Below are positions 59,930 through 64,000 of a stretch of 64,000 bases of DNA, piece by piece; the first letter of the stretch is position 1; the number at the start of each line of letters is the position of its first letter. The translations under genes were made by a program, and so were the position numbers. The stretch covers positions 248,001 to 312,000 of the forward strand of contig CM038920.1 of NCBI GenBank assembly GCA_021904315.1, read 5' to 3'. The notes beneath the pieces were generated by a model, which was given only the letters and a program-made list of their open reading frames with translations, had not been told where the DNA came from and ran no database searches. This DNA is from Sphagnum magellanicum. Its lineage: Eukaryota > Streptophyta > Sphagnopsida > Sphagnales > Sphagnaceae.

Positions 59930-61993
59930 ATAAGGTGGCAGAAACTATCATTTTACTTAAATCTCACAAAAATTAACTTGTCTAGATTTTCAATTTGCAA
60001 CATATATTTCCTTAGGTTAGTGAGAAATTCAGCTAAAAAAAATATTCTTTTTGTTTCAATTTGTGAATCAACAATCTTAAAAATTTGTCAAGTAAAAAAA
60101 CCAATAGTAGGAAACATTGCTTCATATTTCTTCCACCAAAGAAGTGGACAATTGATCACTTTAATATATAATTGGTAATGTTTGAAAAGCCACAATTCCC
60201 TTTACACAAGTTCTTATGCTAATTCACTTGTACTTGCAATTTGCTTGAAGATGTCCAAACTAAAGTCCTCATAAGAAATACTCTCATCAGCCAAACTTTT
60301 CACAAAAGGATGCAAGTGTTCATAACATTTTGCCAACATAGGATATAGAGATTTCTTGTCATATTTTTGCACAACAACACTCCTTAGTGGTCTCTTCCAA
60401 CAAATGAAGACATTATATGAAGGTTTTTAAATCTAGGATCAAATATTTAAAAAACTAGGTTGTGTGTGTGTGTGTGTTTTTTCTCATATGTTTTTAGGAA
60501 TGAAGAAGGAATCTAGCACACCACAAATCTCCTTTCTAATGTTCGAGGCTAAGAGAGCTAATTTTTCAGCAAGACCAGGGTCATCTTCTATTCAAAAGAA
60601 GCCAAAGGTGCATTATTTTCTTTTAGTTTCAAACTCAAGGAAATTGAAGAATTTAAAGCATTAATAAGTAGTTAATGTCCATGGGATTGGTTTCCAACAT
60701 AGGCAATGACAATGGGAGAAAGTTAGTCCACAATAATTTGAGAAATTTGCTATGTTAGAATAGGTGGCATTTGTCTAGTAACTTTCATAGCAGTCTATTT
60801 GCTTTAATAGAGCACAATAGCAACTTGAAACTATAATGCCTCTTGAAACATTATTATTTTACTAGCAAACCTTCAAAATAATAATAAGAATATTAGTACC
60901 AAATTAGATTTTGAAATATCAAAAAGGCAAGATGAACTAAAAAACTTATTTAAGATAAACAATAAACAATACCTTGTTTTCACTACTGTGTTCAATTTTC
61001 TTGGGCATAAACTAGCTTCAAAACAAACTTTCTCCCATTCTTGCCTACCATTCCCAATTTTTTTTAGTTAAGTAATGCACTTTTGTAGATCTATTTATAT
61101 AGACTTAATAGAAACACATTTGAAATTTTTACATATTTTTTCATTTGTTGAACCATGTTGACATGCCTTGGAAAAAACATGACCAATTTAACACTTCGCT
61201 TGAAAAATTTCCTCCAAACCAAAACATTCACAACTAACAACAAATGTCAATGCATTAGTCATTGCATTGAAATTTGACCCTTCAATTTTGACATAAACAA
61301 TGATCTTTCTTCTCAAAGCATACTTGTCTAACAATTCTATAAAATTTCAAGCTAATGCTTGTCTTGTAATAATTGTCACTTCAAATAGGCCAATTGTAAC
61401 ATGTTTAGGTTGCTAATCACTTCCTAAAAAATTAATAACCAATGTAAACACATCATATGCCCCTTTGGACATCTAAAGATCAAAGCTAGCAATTGCAAAA
61501 TAACATTATGTTAATGTACAAAGAACATAAAGATTTTTTGTTTTCTCCATTAAACTTGGTAATATATCTTGTGAGAATTGCTTTTTAGAAAGAAAATTAA
61601 TTTTTGAACATAGGTGCAAAGCTAAATTTGTAGCTAGACATTTTCCACAAATTGAATAGGCAAGTTATTTTTCATAATAAAAAGACCAAGATCTTCTAAA
61701 AATTCTTTCTGCTACACATCATCTTTTTTGAAATAATTTTTTGTAACCAAAAATTTGAAAATAGAATTTCCAAACATGTTTGCCCTCTTCTTTGTTGGTT
61801 GTCTTTCTTCTTTTTTTGTCAACAAATTGTTCATTTCCTCTTCAAAGATCTTGGCAATTTGACCATGATTTGCATCAACATGTTTTTTTGATGTTATTCC
61901 ATTGGTTTTATAATATGAAATTACTCCTTTTCTAAACTGTGTTCTTAGATTTGTGGCATTTATTAGATTATTGTAACAAAGTATACAAGTCAT
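59930..61993 (-). pseudogene. hAT transposase with BED finger, decayed
   Basis: Full-length in layout. From 61993: CILC...H/H BED-type zinc finger with FRKGVISYYKTNGITSKKH and VDANH; then PIQFVENV; KINFLSKKQFSQDILPSLM; MSKGAYDVFTLVINFLGSD; QPKHVTIGLFEVTIITRQALA; YVKIEGSNFNAMT (RNase H-like core, about 61480-61230); GHVFSKACQ; LQKCIT; GRQEWEKVCFEASLCPRKLN; PLLWWKKYEAMFPTIGF; and the dimerisation block SQIETKRIFFLAEFLTNLRK near 60060-60000. Many stops and several frame changes break it. Stops sit at expected Trp (before MSKG and before QPKH, TAG for TGG), Arg (after RQALA, TGA for CGA) and Gln codons, the signature of C-to-T decay. It occupies most of the element described at 59652-63770. It is inactive. 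Confidence 0.88.
60460..60476. repeat. (TG)8 microsatellite
   Basis: Eight TG units inside the hAT transposase relic; probably arose after its inactivation. Confidence 0.9.
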
Positions 61994-62740
61994 AATTTGT
62001 GGATATTTTTAAGATCAACATTTGTATTATCATTAACACAATAAAAAGACCAACATAATGAACTTCTTCCATGGGGTTTTTAAGCTTTCCTTTGCACATG
62101 TAAATTTTTAATGTTATTCTACATTAATTGTTCATTTTTACCCTTTAGATTTTTGCTTATTTTTATTTGCATAGTTGGGTTCTTGTCACATGTTTCATTT
62201 ACACTAATTTTATTTTCATTTTCAAATGACTAATTGATTGACAATTTCATAAGATAGTATAAGAAAAATTGAATTTTTTTTTCTAGATTTTACCAAATAA
62301 ATGTAAATAAACTGAAACAATACCACAACTTCAAAAGGTGAGCAAACATTTTTGAACAAATTCAAAGCACAAAAAAAAACATTTACAAACAAAAAGGTTA
62401 AAGTAAAAGGTTCGGGGTTTAAGGTTTAGAAATTTATTACAAAATTTAACTCTTTTTGTTTTTCAACATCATGCAAAAAGGGAATTGTTTGGAAAAAAAG
62501 AGATGTTCAATTTTGGTTATGGTATTTTTAAAAAAAATGATCAATTGTACCAATGTTGTACAATATGCAAAGTTCCTACAACACAAACATACAAGATTTT
62601 AAACATATAATTGAATAGTTGCAAACTTAAGAAAAAAAACAAAAAAATAGTTTTGAAATAAACAAAAAAAGAAAATTAAAAAAAAACGCCACCAAAAAAA
62701 TGGAGTTGGTTGGTTCAAATGTTCCACACTTTACCACCTA

Positions 62741-62797
62741 CACATGCACATCAAAATCATGGGTGTTTCTGCACATGCACACCAAAATCATGGGTGG
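62741..62797. repeat. 31-bp direct repeat, two units
   Basis: CACATGCACATCAAAATCATGGGTG at 62741 and CACATGCACACCAAAATCATGGGTG at 62772 differ by one base. It lies upstream of the transposase inside the hAT element. Confidence 0.85.
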
Positions 62798-62869
62798 AAG
62801 CACTGACTACAACTCAAGCAACAAACGAAGCAGCAAAGTAGCAACAAAGGGCTAGGGGGGTGGGCAATT

Positions 62870-63255
62870 GGTACTTAAAAAATAATGATAGTGATGTAAT
62901 AACAACAAGCGCCAAAGTAGCAAATGTAAGTTACAACAAGCAACAAAACGACATGCATAAGCATTGAAATAGGCATCAACAAAGCAATGAAGCAATAAGT
63001 CACGAAGTATTAAGCAACAAAACAATGAAGCAACAAGCAACGAAATGAGAAAGCAGCAAATGGCTTAGCCACAAGCAATAAGCGATAAAACAACAAGCAA
63101 CAAGTGGTAGAATAGCAAGTAGTAAATAGTGGAATAGTAACCAACAAGCGACAAACAACAAAGCAATAGCAAGTGATAAGCGATGAAGCAATAAGCAAGT
63201 GGTGAAATAATAATCAAGTGACAAAGCAATAAGCAACAAAGTAATAACAAGCATC
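62870..63255. repeat. Degenerate CAACAAGC / AAAGCAATAAGC repeat
   Basis: About 385 bp of interlocking ACAAGCAACAA, GCAATAAGC and GAAGCAAC words with periods of 6-12 bp. Overlapping Leu/His/Cys-rich minus-strand frames here are repeat artefacts. It lies in the 5' non-coding region of the hAT element. Confidence 0.75.
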
Positions 63256-63444
63256 GAGGTTGCAAGAATGAAAAAAACTAAATCCTAAATGCAAAATCAA
63301 GAGAACAAAATGAAAGAAAAAAAAATCCTGCAAAACCACAAACAATGCAAATCAAACACACAAATTGGGAGCGTCAAGAATGGGTACTCCCTTTTATCTT
63401 AGGGTAGGGAGCTGTTGCAACTTGCAACATGGTGCAACTAAGAA

Positions 63445-63458
63445 CCCTAAACCCTAAA
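63445..63458. repeat. Two telomere-type CCCTAAA units
   Basis: CCCTAAACCCTAAA, the plant telomere heptamer twice. Such short interstitial matches (telo-boxes) are common in plants and need not mark a former telomere. Confidence 0.6.
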
Positions 63459-63770
63459 CTTTTCTACCTACTTTGGCTCGTGGCTTGGATCCTCTACTTA
63501 GAGACTAAACATTAGACACCTAATATCTAGACCCAGTCCTGACCCTGAGAACAGGACTTAGACCCGAAAAGAAACCCCTCGGTTCTCAACATCGAAACTA
63601 TTCATGTTATGACCGGCTCTCAACATTGCCAGTTCTCATGCAAGTGAGAACTGGTGATCAAGGTATCACAATGAGTATCACCTGGGCTGATGCCCAGACA
63701 GGTTCAGATTGGGATACTCGGATGATGCCTAGGTGATATCTGGGGGAATTTTTGATACCTGCCCAACATT

Positions 63771-64000
63771 GTTTGCATACTGCATACATCGTTTTAGAAA
63801 AACTAAAATGGGCATATCCTGGATTCACATAGGAAAAAAAACTTCACTTCATATAATCTTGGACTAAACCTGGTGGTGGGAAAATAGAAGTATTAAACCA
63901 CAAAATTGTGATCTCTTTTGATTGGAATGTTGGGTTTCAATTTCCTGTCTATTCAGGGCTAAAGTGTTCAAGGTACACTCAATTTGATGTTTGTTTGTTC
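63771..64000. other. Flank beyond the hAT element
   Basis: Begins with the right-hand GTTTGCAT duplication; nothing else recognised. Confidence 0.4.

Larger units (their letters stand above)
59652..63770 (-). mobile_element. hAT transposon with termini and target duplication
   Basis: The left end is CAGTGTGGGCATCGGC. The right end, read on the minus strand, is AATGTTGGGCAGGTATC, or CAATGTTGGGCAGGTATC if the adjoining base is included. The 8-bp flank GTTTGCAT is identical on both sides (59644-59651 and 63771-63778), as expected for hAT insertion; the shared G leaves one base of doubt about the right boundary. Total length is about 4.1 kb. GGTTCTCA/TGAGAACC motifs cluster near both ends (59800-59880 and 63575-63655), as subterminal transposase-binding repeats do. 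The decayed transposase runs on the minus strand, so the right end is its 5' end; ATAAAAGGGAG near 63390 (minus) is a possible promoter element. Confidence 0.8.

Noticed and set aside
24480-61993. Reassigned stop codons as an explanation for long frames crossed by TAG/TAA
   Set aside because: The expansin gene uses standard code and ends in TGA, and relics also show frame changes, so decay is the simpler reading.
61712-61993. Stand-alone 93-residue zinc-finger gene
   Set aside because: It is the BED-finger start of the decayed hAT transposase, not a separate gene.
62852-63265. Overlapping Leu/His/Cys-rich minus-strand frames
   Set aside because: Three overlapping frames are open at once because of the CAACAAGC repeat; none is a gene.
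63445-63458. Former telomere
   Set aside because: Only two CCCTAAA units; a chance match or telo-box is sufficient.

Overview
The window is nuclear DNA of a land plant with a large, AT-rich, repeat-laden genome. A three-exon alpha-expansin gene with spliceosomal introns, a relic of a FRIGIDA-like gene, and plant-type hAT, pogo-like and CACTA-like transposase relics all point there. The low gene density, the old and heavily decayed transposons, the solo LTRs and the abundance of degenerate minisatellites would fit a gymnosperm or another large slow-turnover genome best; this lineage guess is an inference. No rRNA gene, intact tRNA gene, CRISPR array or organellar gene was seen.

Only one gene looks intact: a 252-residue alpha-expansin on the minus strand at 9669-11066, with both introns and all family landmarks. 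A second, weak candidate is a GC-richer open exon at 33221 with a consensus splice donor, directly behind a 60-64 bp tandem repeat. Other coding material is decayed: a FRIGIDA-like relic (1390-2170), an unidentified coding relic (3090-4650), a long charged and probably coiled-coil relic on the minus strand (24480-26380), a CACTA-like transposase piece (19690-20420, minus), a pogo-like DDE transposase (28960-30540, plus) and two hAT transposases (54365-55320, plus; 59930-61993, minus). The last lies inside a hAT element whose ends can be placed (59652-63770), with an 8-bp target duplication. Three shorter elements share its type of terminus (11662-12048, 15252-16435, 34842-35301).

LTR-retroelement remains are two solo LTRs of one family in opposite orientations, each with a perfect 5-bp target duplication (17835-18730 and 40529-41427), plus a truncated third copy (22560-22955). 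A small foldback element family with ends of the form TTTTGTGATGTTGCCAC recurs at 4957, 12157, 12839, 36942 and elsewhere. tRNA-derived SINE-like pieces with box A/box B motifs lie at 19045, 37500, 39320 (minus), 46393 and 55930.

Much of the rest is tandem-repeat landscape: a 45-bp array open on both strands (37640-39200), a roughly 75-bp array carrying a G-run in most units (31010-31960), a 181-bp AT-rich period (26770-27380), a 33-bp array (53882-54012), an AATAACC-type AT region (44780-46080), and TACC/GTAG, CT, TG, AAAAG and poly-C tracts. A recurrent theme in the FRIGIDA-like and DNA-transposon relics is that most stops sit where CAA, CAG, CGA or TGG would be expected, as cytosine-methylation decay would produce.
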